A stretch of 64,000 nt of DNA from Mytilus galloprovincialis (lineage: Eukaryota; Mollusca; Bivalvia; Mytilida; Mytilidae), in NCBI RefSeq assembly GCF_965363235.1, contig NC_134843.1, positions 92,661,795 to 92,725,794 on the forward strand. The letters run 5' to 3'. The position numbers and the translations under genes were made by a program. The notes below the pieces were generated by a model. That model was given only the letters and a program-made list of their open reading frames with translations, ran no database searches and was not told where the DNA came from. Positions 24,201-38,800 of the stretch are shown in pieces. Position 1 is the first letter of the stretch. Every line of letters starts with the position of its first letter.

Positions 24201-27200
24201 ATTTATTGTTGAAGGCAAAATGATATATAATTGATGAAATAGAGTTATCTTATTGTATTATTCATTGTTGAAGGCTAGATAACATATAATTAATGAAATC
24301 CGCGATCCCTTGTTGAAAGTTATCTTATTGTAATGATTATTCATTGTTGAAGGCCAGATAACGTATAATTGATGAAATCTACGATCTCTTGTGGACAGTT
24401 GTCTTCTTGTTAGTTTTATTTATTGTTGAAGGCAAAATGATATATAATTGATGAAATAGAGTCACTTATTGTAAGTATTATTCATTGTTGAAGGCCAGAT
24501 AACGTATAATTGATGAAAACCACGATCGTTTTAGGAGATTGTCTCATTGTAAGGGTTGTTCATTGTTGAAGGCCAGATAACATTACGATCTCTGGTGGAA
24601 AGTTGTCTTCTTGTTAGTTTTATTTATTGTTGAAGGCAAAATGATATACAATTGATGAAATAGAGTTATCTTAATTATTGTAAGTATTATTCATTGTTTA
24701 AGGCCAGATAACGTATAATTGATGAAAACCACGATCTTTTGTGGAGATTGTCTCATTGTAAGGATTGTTCATTGTTGAAGGCCAGATAACATATAATTGA
24801 TGAAATTCACGATGTCTTGAGAGTTGTCTTATTGTTAATGTTATTCATTGTTGAAGGCCAGATAACATATAATTGATGAAATCTATGATCTCTGCAGAGT
24901 TGTCTTATTGTATGGATTATTCATTGTTGAAGGCCAGATAACATATAATTGATGAAATCCATCATCTTGTGGAGAGTTGTCTTATTGTAAGGATCCTTCA
25001 GTGCTGAAGGCCAGATAACGTATAATTAATGAAATCCATCATCTCTGGTGGAGAGGTATCTTATTGTAATGATCATTCATTGTTGAAGGCTAGATAACAT
25101 ATAATTAATGAAATCCGCGATCTCTTGTTGAAAGTTATCTTATTGTAATGATTATTCATTGTTGAAGGCCAGATAACGTATAATTGACGAAATCTACGAT
25201 CTCTTGTGGACAGTTGTCTTCTTGTTAGTTTTATTTATTGTTGAAGGCAAAATGATATATAATTGATGAAATAGAGTCACTTATTGTAAGTATTATTCAT
25301 TGTTGAAGGCCAGATAACGTATAATTGATGAAAACCACGATCGCTTTAGGAGATTGTCTCATTGTAAGGGTTGTTCATTGTTGAAGGCCAGATAACATAT
25401 AATTGATGAAATTCACGATGTCTTGAGAGTTGTCTTATTGTTAATGTTATTCATTGTTGAAGGCCAGATAACATATAATTGATGAAATCTATGATCTCTG
25501 CAGAGTTGTCTTATTGTATGGATTATTCATTGTTGAAGGCCAGATAACATATAATTGATGAAATCCATCATCTAGTGGAGAGTTGTCTTATTGTAAGGAT
25601 CCTTCAGTGCTGAAGGCCAGATAACGTATAATTAATGAAATCCATCATCTCTGGTGGAGAGGTATCTTATTGTAATGATCATTCATTGTTGAAGGCTAGA
25701 TAACATATAATTAATGAAATCCGCGATCTCTTGTTGAAAGTTATCTTATTGTAATGATTATTCATTGTTGAAGGCCAGATAACGTATAATTGATGAAATC
25801 TACGATCTCTTGTGGACAGTTGTCTTCTTGTTAGTTTTATTTATTGTTGAAGGCAAAATGATATATAATTGATGAAATAGAGTTATCTTATTGTATTATT
25901 CATTGTTGAAGGCTAGATAACATATAATTAATGAAATCCGCGATCCCTTGTTGAAAGTTATCTTATTGTAATGATTATTCATTGTTGAAGGCCAGATAAC
26001 GTATAATTGATGAAATCTACGATCTCTTGTGGACAGTTGTCTTCTTGTTAGTTTTATTTATTGTTGAAGGCAAAATGATATATAATTGATGAAATAGAGT
26101 CACTTATTGTAAGTATTATTCATTGTTGAAGGCCAGATAACGTATAATTGATGAAAACCACGATCGTTTTAGGAGATTGTCTCATTGTAAGGGTTGTTCA
26201 TTGTTGAAGGCCAGATAACATTACGATCTCTGGTGGAAAGTTGTCTTCTTGTTAGTTTTATTTATTGTTGAAGGCAAAATGATATATAATTGATGAAATA
26301 GAGTTATCTTAATTATTGTAAGTATTATTCATTGTTTAAGGCCAGATAACGTATAATTGATGAAAACCACGATCTTTTGTGGAGATTGTCTCATTGTAAG
26401 GATTGTTCATTGTTGAAGGCCAGATAACATATAATTGATGAAATTCACGATGTCTTGAGAGTTGTCTTATTGTTAATGTTATTCATTGTTGAAGGCCAGA
26501 TAACATATAATTGATGAAATCTATGATCTCTGCAGAGTTGTCTTATTGTATGGATTATTCATTGTTGAAGGCCAGATAACATATAATTGATGAAATCCAT
26601 CATCTTGTGGAGAGTTGTCTTATTGTAAGGATCCTTCAGTGCTGAAGGCCAGATAACGTATAATTAATGAAATCCATCATCTCTGGTGGAGAGGTATCTT
26701 ATTGTAATGATCATTCATTGTTGAAGGCTAGATAACATATAATTAATGAAATCCGCGATCTCTTGTTGAAAGTTATCTTATTGTAATGATTATTCATTGT
26801 TGAAGGCCAGATAACGTATAATTGACGAAATCTACGATCTCTTGTGGACAGTTGTCTTCTTGTTAGTTTTATTTATTGTTGAAGGCAAAATGATATATAA
26901 TTGATGAAATAGAGTCACTTATTGTAAGTATTATTCATTGTTGAAGGCCAGATAACGTATAATTGATGAAAACCACGATCGCTTTAGGAGATTGTCTCAT
27001 TGTAAGGGTTGTTCATTGTTGAAGGCCAGATAACATTACGATCTCTGGTGGAAAGTTGTCTTCTTGTTAGTTTTATTTATTGTTGAAGGCAAAATGATAT
27101 ATAATTGATGAAATAGAGTTATCTTAATTATTGTAAGTATTATTCATTGTTTAAGGCCAGATAACGTATAATTGATGAAAACCACGATCTTTTGTGGAGA

Positions 27201-28925
27201 TTGTCTCATTGTAAGGATTGTTCATTGTTGAAGGCCAGATAACATATAATTGATGAAATTCACGATGTCTTGAGAGTTGTCTTATTGTTAATGTTATTCA
27301 TTGTTGAAGGCCAGATAACATATAATTGATGAAATCTATGATCTCTGCAGAGTTGTCTTATTGTATGGATTATTCATTGTTGAAGGCCAGATAACATATA
27401 ATTGATGAAATCCATCATCTTGTGGAGAGTTGTCTTATTGTAAGGATCCTTCAGTGCTGAAGGCCAGATAACGTATAATTAATGAAATCCATCATCTCTG
27501 GTGGAGAGGTATCTTATTGTAATGATCATTCATTGTTGAAGGCTAGATAACATATAATTAATGAAATCCGCGATCTCTTGTTGAAAGTTATCTTATTGTA
27601 ATGATTATTCATTGTTGAAGGCCAGATAACGTATAATTGACGAAATCTACGATCTCTTGTGGACAGTTGTCTTCTTGTTAGTTTTATTTATTGTTGAAGG
27701 CAAAATGATATATAATTGATGAAATAGAGTTATCTTATTGTAAGTATTATTCATTGTTGAAGGCCAGATAACGTATAATTGATGAAAACCACGATCTTTT
27801 GTGGAGATTGTCTCATTGTATGGATTGTTCATTGTTGAAGGCCAGATAACATATAATTGATGAATTAAATTCACGATCTCTTGAGAGTTGTCTTATTGTT
27901 AGTTTTATTCATTGTTGAAGGCCAGATAACGTATAATTGATGAAAACCACGATCTTTTGTGGAGATTTTCTCATTGTAAGGATTGTTCATTGTTGAAGGC
28001 CAGATAACATATAATTGATGAAATTCACGATGTCTTGAGAGTTGTCTTATTGTTAATGTTATTCATTGTTGAAGGCCAGATAACGTATAATTGATGAAAA
28101 CCACGATCTTTTGTGGAGATTTTCTCATTGTAAGGATTGTTCATTGTTGAAGGCCAGATAACATATAATTGATGAAATTCACGATGTCTTGAGAGTTGTC
28201 TTATTGTTAGTTTTATTCATTGTTGAAGGCCAGATAATGTATAATTGATGAAAACCACGATCTTTTGTGGAGATTTTCTCATTGTAAGGATTGTTCATTG
28301 TTGAAGGCCAGATAACATATAATTGATGAAATTCACGATGTCTTGAGAGTTGTCTTATTGTTAATGTTATTCATTGTTGAAGGCCAGATAACATATAATT
28401 GATGAAATCTATGATCTCTGCAGAGTTGTCTTATTGTATGGATTATTCATTGTTGAAGGCCAGATAACATATAATTGATGAAATCCATCATCTTGTGGAG
28501 AGTTGTCTTATTGTAAGGATCATTCAGTGCTGAAGGCCAGATACCGTATAATTAATGAAATCCATCATCTCTGGTGGAGAGGTATCTTATTGTAATGATC
28601 ATTCATTGTTGAAGGCTAGATAACATATAATTAATGAAATCCGCGATCTCTTATCTTATTGTAATGATTATTCATTGTTGAAGGCCAGATAACGTATAAT
28701 TGATGAAATCTACGATCTCTTGTTGACAGTTGTCTTCTTGTTAGTTTTATTTATTGTTGAAGGCAAAATGATATATAATTGATGAAAGAGTTATCTTATT
28801 GTAAGTATTATTCATTGTTGAAGGCCAGATAACGTATAGTTTATGAAATCCATCATCTCTGGTGGAGAGTTGTCTTATTGTTAGTTTTATTCATTGTTGA
28901 AGGCTAGATAACATATAATTAATGT
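21230..28925 (+). repeat. Satellite array, 76-80-bp monomer with higher-order structure
   Basis: Monomers are marked by 'tcattgttgaaggccagata', then 'aattgatgaaat' and 'agttgtcttattgt', spaced mostly 76-80 bp apart, giving roughly 85-90 units. A diagnostic variant 'ggatccttcagtgctgaagg' occurs at 23959, 24991, 25597, 26629 and 27444, with spacings 1032, 606, 1032 and 815 bp. This shows multi-monomer higher-order repeats. The array is interrupted by the transposon at 22042-23006. It is non-coding; small ORFs inside it are by-products of the repeat. It lies between the 3' ends of the two converging genes. Confidence 0.95.
22042..23006. mobile_element. 965-bp transposon with about 160-bp inverted repeats, 9-bp TSD
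   Basis: It begins GACACTGGCTACGGTTACAT, and the complement of the right end begins GGCACTGGCTACGGTTACAT. Arm similarity continues for about 160 bp to 'cagcaatgtacg'. TAGTTTTAT flanks both sides (22033-22041 and 23007-23015), and satellite monomers resume on either side. Long inverted repeats with a 9-bp duplication fit Mutator/MULE-like elements. It has no transposase ORF, so it is non-autonomous. Confidence 0.8.
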
Positions 28926-30355
28926 TTTTGTTTAATATACACATTTAAATATAATGTGAAATTACTACAACCACAGGAGTACAATAGACCAAAAATTCAG
29001 ATTTATTTATGTCTATTACATGATGTTACTTGTCAAAAGAATTCATGTTAAAATCAAAACTGTTTGATGTTCAAATATAGTATTTAAAGTAAAGTAAAAT
29101 TAAACTAAATTAATCTTTATTAAATAATAAAAATTTAACTTGTATGGTAAATAATGAAGCAGTGTCATAAATTACATATTTTTTTTTTATAAAAATAGCA
29201 TAACTGACATGCTTTTAAAAGAATTATTGTTTTAATGACAATAATAACCTTGCAGAAAACTGTAAAAGTGGAACCAAAGTACAAATTAAATGAATAGTTT
29301 TCTAGGTTCCAATACATAAATTGTGTTATTTCTTAAAAAATATTGTCATGGTTTTGTTAACTACCAATTCAGTTCATCCTCTTTTTTGCTTACTTAGACC
29401 ATGACAAGATTTTGTGAGGTAAATTAATCTTGCCTAAATATAATCAAATTACCCTTTAATGATAAAAAAAAGTACTAGATTGGTTAAATTGTAACTTTAT
29501 TAGACCTCTGCTTTCATTTGCCTTTAATTGGAATTATAACAGCAAAATTATAGTGAAAAATAGATTTTTTTTTAATAGGACAACTGTTTTTAATAACTTG
29601 TGTAAACGTATGTTAAAGGTATTTCAGAATTTATCTGTAAAAAATTCAACTCATTGTATTGATTAAAATTAGTACAATCTGTATGATTCTTAATTGATGC
29701 TACTTTGACATGGATAAGATTTTCTGTATTATGAAAAACTAATTTATCCTTCCATACCGTGTGTTCAATTTATTCAAATAATGAACTTGCCCTTGTTCAC
29801 TTTGGATGTCCAATTAACTATTGACTTTATACAGAATTTCATCTTTTCAAAGGAGTATTTTTAACAAATAGTAAACCTATTCATAGCAAAAATATACTGG
29901 AAAATCTCATTCTATTACTTCATTGGTACTGTCATAAGGTACTGTCATAAATTACCTTTGGGTGAACTATGGTATGGCAAACATTGAATTCCATCACAAA
30001 ATCTTGTTTCACATTAAAGTGAGTATTTTGCTTATTTGTTCACCCCAAAAATTGGAATAATGAAAATAAAATTTTGTAAACATACATCATTATTATACAG
30101 TATTACTTATTTAAAGAGGCAGAAGCTATGATTTCTTTTTAAAAAAATAGTTTCCATTTCTTTAAAAGAATATAATTAGTTAGACTACAAGTTGGTCTCT
30201 TAATTACATAAGGTTCTCACCATAAAAATTCATTTTTTAGTTGCAGAATTCAATCCATTATTTCCCATAATTTATGTCTGTCCATATTCATATAATGAAG
30301 ATAGACCAAACAAGTACTCATGCCTAGATAGATGATTCAGAACTAGAATCTGGCT
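28926..30355. other. Gene-free AT-rich spacer
   Basis: I find no coding exon, repeat family or RNA gene that I can support between the end of the satellite and the direct-repeat element. It holds only scattered homopolymers. Confidence 0.5.
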
Positions 30356-32554
30356 GGTCCGAGAACACAATTAATTCGTAGTGCATTTCTTTTAGAACAT
30401 AAATGAAAATTAAAAAATTCCCACCTGCGCTTTCTCAATGAAATTTTTACAGTGTGTTGTACTACTTTTGGGACAAATTATATCAAAATTATAGAAAACT
30501 TCATCGCCTCTAACTCAAAATATGGACAATTTTGTGTTTAGGGTGTCTTGAAATCTTTTGACAGCTTCCGAAGTGCTAATTTTTAACCTTTTTCAGCTGG
30601 ACCAAATCACTACTTTTCTGTAAAATTCTGGACCCAAATTTTTTTACAGTGTAATTTCACCCCCCTACTTACAATTTGAGGCATTAAACATGGAGAAATA
30701 AATTTGGAAGAGGTATAAAAATTATTGGCAAGTAACCCACTGTTAACACTAGGGACTATATTCGTGAACAACGAAAATCAAGGGACGACAATTGTGGTCT
30801 CGGACCTAATAGGATAGAAAGAGTTGACAAATCTTAAAAAAACTTGGTATGACCAAAGCTTAATAAATTATAACACTACTTGCAAAGTTTCGTAACAATA
30901 GGATATATATTATAGACAATATGTTAAATTCTATACTCATCTTTGCGTGTTAAATTTTGACGTTAAAATTGAATAATTTCAACTATCAACATTTTGGGCT
31001 TTGAAAATTAAAATATTGCAAAAAAATACTTTTTAAATGCCCTAATATATCATTTATTATGTACTAAAAGCAATAGAGTACTCATTTGATTTATCAGAGT
31101 TAGCATAATTATTCAAAAGTCAAATTTATATCAGCCTGGGCCTAAAAATTGAGGTTTTTCAATGAAAGGGGGCCTTACATGAAGATGTAATATTTTCCAG
31201 CAATTTTAAATTTGTGAAGCTTTTTGGTTATAAATAATCCTTACATATGTATTGAATGTACTTTAAATGGAAAGAAAAGTCACAAATAACACATCATATT
31301 AGTTTAAAAGGGTCTTAAGCCAAGTAAGACTGGAAAAAAATAAGGGTCAATTTAGGCCGTGCCACATATTTACATTAAAAAATGCATATTGAGGCTATAA
31401 GAAATAAAAAATTGTGTCTTTTTTATCATTTCTATACTCATGTGATATGATACAACAAATCTGAGCACAAAAAGGCTCTTGCAATTAACTTTTCTTACAG
31501 ACAGTATGGTCTGATACAAAGATTTTTGCCTTTTTAATGAAAAACTTGATTGTAATTTTAGTCTCAACAGGCTTATATTTAAACCACTTGCTATCCTACA
31601 GAAGAAAAGAGAGATATTATGTGAGATGGAACAGGTACAATAGACATTGTAAAGTGCTTTTGATACAAATTTAGTGAGGTCTTTATTGTGGACTTCAAAT
31701 TTTATGTACCAAGAACCCCACTTTTGACTTCATCCAAACAGGGCGTTAGACAAGGGTCATTTATACAACACATTTTGTACATATTGTCTGAGATAATCTT
31801 CTTTTCTGTAGATTCTGAGTTCAAAAACAAGTAAAAGAACTAGATAAAGGCATAGAAACACAAGTATTGACACATGAAAGCCTGTCAGATAGAAAGTCAG
31901 GATGCCATGTATGCATCAGTATTGAAAAAGCCTTGAAATGCCTATTTTGACCATAAAATGCCAAAATTGGTCATTTTTGCAGATATTCTATTAAATAAAA
32001 GTTTAAATCCTTTAGTTTCATGCTATTTGACAAATTGACACCACCAAATCATTTAGGGAAGATGCCAAAGTACAGATTCTATATTTACAGACTTCACCTC
32101 TTAGGTCCGAGAACACAATTAATTCGTAGTGCATTTCTTTTAGAACATAAATGAAAATTAAAAAATTCCCACCTGCGCTTTCTCAATGAAATTTTTACAG
32201 TGTGTTGTACTACTTTTGGGACAAATTATATCAAAATTATAGAAAACTTCATCGCCTCTAACTCAAAATATGGACAATTTTGTGTTTAGGGTGTCTTGAA
32301 ATCTTTTGACAGCTTCCGAAGTGCTAATTTTTAACCTTTTTCAGCTGGACCAAATCACTACTTTTCTGTAAAATTCTGGACCCAAATTTTTTTACAGTGT
32401 AATTTCACCCCCCTACTTACAATTTGAGGCATTAAACATGGAGAAATAAATTTGGAAGAGGTATAAAAATTATTGGCAAGTAACCCACTGTTAACACTAG
32501 GGACTATATTCGTGAACAACGAAAATCAAGGGACGACAATTGTGGTCTCGGACC
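30356..32554. mobile_element. 2.2-kb element with identical 451-bp terminal direct repeats
   Basis: 30356-30806 and 32104-32554 look identical over all 451 bp. Each copy begins GGTCCGAGAACACAATT and ends AATTGTGGTCTCGGACC, so each is bounded by short inverted repeats. The outer flanks both read GGCT, a 4-bp target duplication, while the inner flanks do not match in direct orientation. The pair therefore seems to have inserted as one unit, like a small non-coding LTR element or a composite of two MITEs. The 1297-bp interior has no recognisable gag, pol or transposase. LTRs normally start TG, so the class is open. Confidence 0.75.
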
Positions 32555-32820
32555 GGCTGTTAAATATTAGATTGAGAATAAAAATCATAAATCATTATTG
32601 TAATTGTTTCAAATTACCATCACACATGATTGTGAAACAGGCAAAAGCATTTTAACTGTTAATTAAGTTTTCCAGATACCTAAAATGATATGAATCTTAT
32701 ATATTTTCATTCATATTTTTAGTACTTTTATTTCAAATCTTTCACCAAAAAAAAATTTTCATAGCTACTGCCTTTTTTAAATAATCATTACAAATATAAA
32801 AACTTAATTCTAAATTAATT

Positions 32821-35800
32821 TTACAAAGACACATTATTTTTAATGTTTGTTTGAGGCTCCCATGTTGGTTTAGCAAAGCCTTCCCATTTGATCAGGGCTT
32901 CTGTTTTCCCTCTTCTCACACGGGTTTTCAACACATTTTCGATGGCAAACAGTTCATCTGAGGATAAAAGAAATTATAAATTATTATCAAGAAAAGACAA
33001 ATATAAATAACAAGGCAAACAGGTTAAAAAAATAACTTAATGGTTAGTTTATTGTATTAAACTTTTATTCATATACTTGTTTTAGAGAAAACTCATATAT
33101 ATTTTTTAATATAAAATTCTAAATTATTATCTTCCATCAGGTATTTGTTCTGAGATTCACAGACCACAGTATGCATGATATCCCAAGTAAAAAAAGTGTT
33201 TTCAATGCCTGCTTTTGTTAATTGTTTGTCAATGTAAATATGCTAGATGTCAGTCATCAGAAGGTTATCACAGACTTTAATTAGAAGACCTGTTTTCCAG
33301 ATTGAGATTCAGATTCAAAATTTTATTATAGTATCACCACATACAAACATAACATATTGACATAGTAACATATAAAACATATAAAACATTTGCATTGTAT
33401 GCACCAATCAAAAAAGATTTATGAGAGACTGTTTAAGACAAGTTTATATATACATACATTTAAATACATAACATCATATAAAATGAACACAATTCAAACT
33501 AAAACAATTTTCTTTCTTCATAGAACTATTGATATAAAATACTATTTCTTTGTATTAAAATACTGTTGCAGGTTTCGGCAACTATATGCGAAACATTTTC
33601 ATTCTTAAATAAAAATATAAATTTTTCATTATCTGATAAAAGATTAAAATGTTCATCAAAATTTAAAGCTTCGTTTATCATTATTTGTCTTTTATTTTTT
33701 CAGAGGAGAAGATTTTTTAAAGTTACCAAACATGATGAACTAATTCAGTAAAATTGTCTTTAAAGGGCAATAACTCTATAAGAAGACATTTGTTAAGTAA
33801 AATTAATTTAAAACTAAAAAGATAAAAACCTTCTGTAGGGTTAACCAACTCTTGTGTTGATTCATCTAATAAGAGAGGACTTAACATCTCCACATCTTCT
33901 GATGATAACTCTGCACCTATATGAAGATGTAACAATTAATATTATATTTATACATCATAATGAATAGATATATATTTATTGTAATCAAATGGACCAACTG
34001 AGATACTTATACATCCAGCAGCCACTTTCATATTCATTTTAAATTTATAATTTTCAAGAGTTATTTAATTCTAAACCTGCATGGCTTAAGGAAAATTGCT
34101 ACATTTCAAAATAAAAGCTTTTCATAATAATGTTATATTGATAGAGGATAAATAAGGGATTGACAAGAATGTGTCCATAGTACACAGATGCCCCACTCGC
34201 ACTATTATTTCCTTGTTCAGTGGACCGTGAAATTGGGGTCAAAACGCTAATTTTGCATTAAAATTAGAAAGATCATATCATAGGGAACATGTGTGCTAAG
34301 TTTCAAGTTGATTGGACTTCAACTTCATCAAAAACTACCTTGACCAAACACTTTTACCTGATGAATGAATGGATGGACGGACGGACGGACGAACAAACGG
34401 ACGAATGAACGGACGCACAGACCAGAAAACATAATGCCCCTCTACTATTGTAGGTGGGGCATAAAAAAGAAGTAAATTATTCTTACAGAAATATTTGTAA
34501 GTCATAATAGGAAATAGACAAAAATTGAGATGGGTTAGAGGGAGGGATTGAAAAACATTTTAAGTATAGATGTTCTATTAAAGCTTTAAAAGAAAAAAGA
34601 ATGTGTCCATAGTGCACAGATGCCCCACTCACACTATCATTTTCTATGTTCAGTGGACTGTGAAATTGGGGGTCAAAACTCTAATTTAGCATTAAAATTA
34701 AAAAGATAATATCATAGGGAACATGTTTACTAAGTTTCAAGTTGATTGGACCTCAACTTCATCAAAAACTACCTTGATAAAAAAATTTAACCTGACATGG
34801 GACAGACCGACAGACCAGAAAACATAATGCCCCTCTTCTATCGTAGGTGGGACATGGAAATATTCTAAACAATACCTCTTTGACTTTCCACTGGTTTTTG
34901 CTTTTCTTTTTTTCCTTCTGAAAATATATATTATTCATTAGACCAAGAATCTCATATTTTTTTATCAAATATGTAGAGAAGCTTTGGAATACAACATATT
35001 TGCTGTATAAGGTGGTACCCAACACCATAACTAAAATAAAATTGGCTCGTTTGTTTTCATAAAATTTGGGCAAAATATCTACTTTGACATGTTGATAAAA
35101 ATATAAAAATTTTGAGGAATTTGAACCACACAATTTACGGTAATAATTTGACTGGTTTGGTAGCAGTTTGACAAACACTAATTTTGATCATTGAGAAGCT
35201 TAATTTCTCTCAACTAATAATAAGTGATTAAAATGTTCAGCTAATTTTTTAAAGAGTTATCTCCCTGTAGTGTTGGGTACCACACTAAACCAATGGCAAG
35301 TTTAAATTTCATCTAATTTAAAATAAAATAAAAGATGTCTCATGTCAGATATCTTAAACAATCTAGTTTTTTCAAAAACCTTATAAACTTTATAAGATAC
35401 CCTATATACAGTATATCTACTTTAGTGTTTTTGGGTTGTTTTTTTTGCCTATCCCCTGTCCCATGTGTGTTTTTCTGGAAAAGCCCTTATATACTTTATA
35501 GTATCAACTTTAATAAATACTATTTCTTGGCATCTCTATAAATACTAAAAACTATATATATAGCCGATAGCCCAGCAATACTGGTGGACCCCGATTTTAT
35601 TAATATAAATATAATTGATAAACACAATATACATAAAGCATTTAACTATCAATGCATAATAAATTTATATTTCATTCAAGAATTTACTACATTATTAATA
35701 AGTAAATTGTGTTCAAAAATATTTTACTCTGTCATCAACGATCTCGCTGACCAGGAAAAACAAACAAAAACGAGTTAACTTGGTCAAACTCCATTTAACA

Positions 35801-38800
35801 TGTAGTCAAAAAGACTACATTTTAAATAAAGTGGAAAATGTCGGAAACCTGTGTCCAAACCCCAATGTTCGGAGGAACGTCTCGAGAGTTTTACTTGGAC
35901 AGTAAATAAAATAATTATTGGTACATCATAAAGTAATAAATTAACTTTCTCTTTAGTAAAATATATAAATCCTACTAAATACAAAATAGAGTAAAACATT
36001 TAATTGAAAAAGAACTTTATTTCACTGTTGTCCAGTCTGATGCTTGGCTAGAAGTGACCAACGAGGGAAATATTTCCACTTATCACGTGATATAAATATA
36101 TCATACGTGTACTACAAAGTTCCCGTATCAATAGTATTCACTAGTACCGTTAGTACAGTAATTTCCCACTATACTATCGAACCGTGGGAAATTATAAAGA
36201 TAGTTTTATATGACATCTTATATACATTTTTTAATCTTTAAAGAACCACATATCCTAAACAGTTTTAAAAGTGAAAATCATCAATCTCACCTCCATTGCT
36301 TTTCTTATATTCTTTTTTTCTTTTGTTTACATCTGAAAATATTCAGTTTTGTTTATATAATTTTAAGTGCAACAATGACACAGACATATGTATATATATA
36401 TATATATAATGTATAATGTATAATGTATAATGACTCTAAATAACAGCCCAACAATGTGTATTGGTATTTATATTGATTTTGTTATCAATAAATTAAAAGC
36501 AAACTTAATATTAATATTATATACATATGCACATTTATGGATCTACAATCTGTCTTTACCTGTTTCTTGGCGTTGCACAAGGTCATGTTTTTCTCTGACT
36601 GTTTATGACGTCTTGACACTAAATCCATTGGATGTTGGATGTGTAATGATTGATAATTTAGTCTTAGATGCATGATTTTTTTATTAGTTGTTAGTGGCTT
36701 TGAACTAGCTGTCTGTAACTGTGAGTACTATCAGACCTGTACATAGTCTTTATGTTGTTGGAATGTATAAGTAGTCAGCCACATCCACTCTGTGTATTTG
36801 TTAGATGTATTTCTATTTGTATCCATATGATCGGAGTTAAGCCTTTTTCAACTGATTTTTATAGTTTATTCTTATGTTGTACTGTTACACCAATGTCCCA
36901 GGTTAGGGGAGGGTTGGGATTAGGGCCTTTTAAAGCTGACTATATGCTGGATGGATTTTGCTCATTGTTGAAGTCCATACAGTGACCTACAGTTGGTAAT
37001 TTTTGTGTAATTTAGTCTCTTGTGAAGAGTTGTCTCATTGGCAATCACACCACATCTTCTTTTATTATATAATATGAAGCTAAGCATCATTTAAAATTGA
37101 AAAAAAATATCACATCTGCTTTATAGCAGAGGATCAACTCAAAGATGTAATATTTTGTTTCAACTGTTTCAGTATTAAAAAAATATAGCTTACCAGTGCT
37201 ACATCCTGGTTTTTCAAATACATTACTTTTGCTAACTGTAAAAAATATAAACAAAACAACATATTATTTAATAAGCGTTTCCAATTTGAAAGTTAATAAT
37301 TTTGATTATCTGTTCTTTGATAAATAGGACTATATAGTATAAGATAATATGTTGTATGTATTCAGATAGTTAACAGCAACTGGTTGTGGGGTAAGACTCA
37401 ATGTTCAAGATCTTTTGTTTTGAATGAAGAGATGTAACATTGGCAATCATACTACATCTTATCAATCGCCAAATTGCTTTATATTGTGGCTTGCAGCTGA
37501 TATTTAAATATATCAATATGCAGAAGACCTGATAATTGTTTATTGAATTTGATTTCTTAAGCACTTAAGTTTCTAGGTCAAATCACACTGTTTTTGATGA
37601 TTTATGCCGTCTGCAAAGAAGTGAAAACTCTGGCTGTAGCATTGTGACATCCATTTTAAATAACGATGGCTGAAACATTGTGACATCACTATTAAACTCT
37701 GGTTAAGATGTAACAAACACGATACAGGATTTTCCTAAGCTGAGCAGGGTGATATCAGCATAGGGAAGTCGGATAAGAAATTATATACAACATATATCCT
37801 TTTTTTCTACTTCATATATACCAGTCAAACATTAATTTGTCACTAGTTCAGATTTTATACAATACCTCCATTGCTCTCTCTTTCTAGGTTTCTTTTTTTC
37901 ACATCTGAAATCATAAATTACTTCTGAGACAACAGAAAAATAGAAAAGTATATTTCTTCAGTTAATTTTCAGTAATGTAATCTTTTTGTCTTGAAAAACT
38001 GATAACCATTAAAAATTATAAAAAAATGTGCAAAAATACAAAGATGATCTTGAAACTAAGTATAGAAACCTATATGCATAGATATGAGTAGAGACTTTGA
38101 ATTGTATGAATTGTATATCAATGATAACTCATGTGTATTTGATTTAAATGTGTCATAAGAGCTTGTGGAATTTGTCATAAAAGGGCAATAACTCCTTTTT
38201 AGGCTTTATATTGGAAATTTGGTAATGTTGATTTATTTTAATATTTTATTTAGCTTATAATTTTCTCTGTTAATAGTTCCTCTCATTATATTCAAGATAC
38301 TAGTAATCAACAACTAAAAAAATCGTTAATATCAACCTTAAAGAAGCTTGGGTTAATTAATATATATATTTATCTGAAAATTTAACACTATTATAGATCT
38401 CAAGCTGCTGCTGATTTTTATGAATTGCTGTTAGGCTTTCTGTTCATGTTTTTTTTTTAATTTTAGATTTTAACTTATTATACAATACCTCCTTTACTCT
38501 TTCCTTTTGATTTTCTTTTTTCTACATCTGAAATCAAAAAAATACTTTTGAGACAAAAGAAAATTAGGAAAGTTCTCAGTATTGTATTTCTTCTCAAATA
38601 TAAACCTTGCTGTATAAAATTTAATCTACAAATACCCTGTCAGATTGGCTATAAATAATTTTTAGAAACATAGGTCAAAATCTGCATATTAACCCTATGT
38701 TCTGTGGCTATCTTAGTTAGTTGGCTGGTTCATAAGATATATTTATAAAACTAGACAATCTAAAGGTGATTTAATTCAAATTTTGGTTCAATTTAGCCCA

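Noticed and set aside
21880-27874. Minus-strand ORFs in the satellite with repeated HQLYVIWPST-type peptides
   Set aside because: They follow the monomer period exactly and change frame between monomers; they are by-products of the repeat, not genes.
21230-28925. CRISPR-like appearance of the 76-80-bp array
   Set aside because: There are no unique spacers, whole monomers vary gradually, and the genome is eukaryotic.
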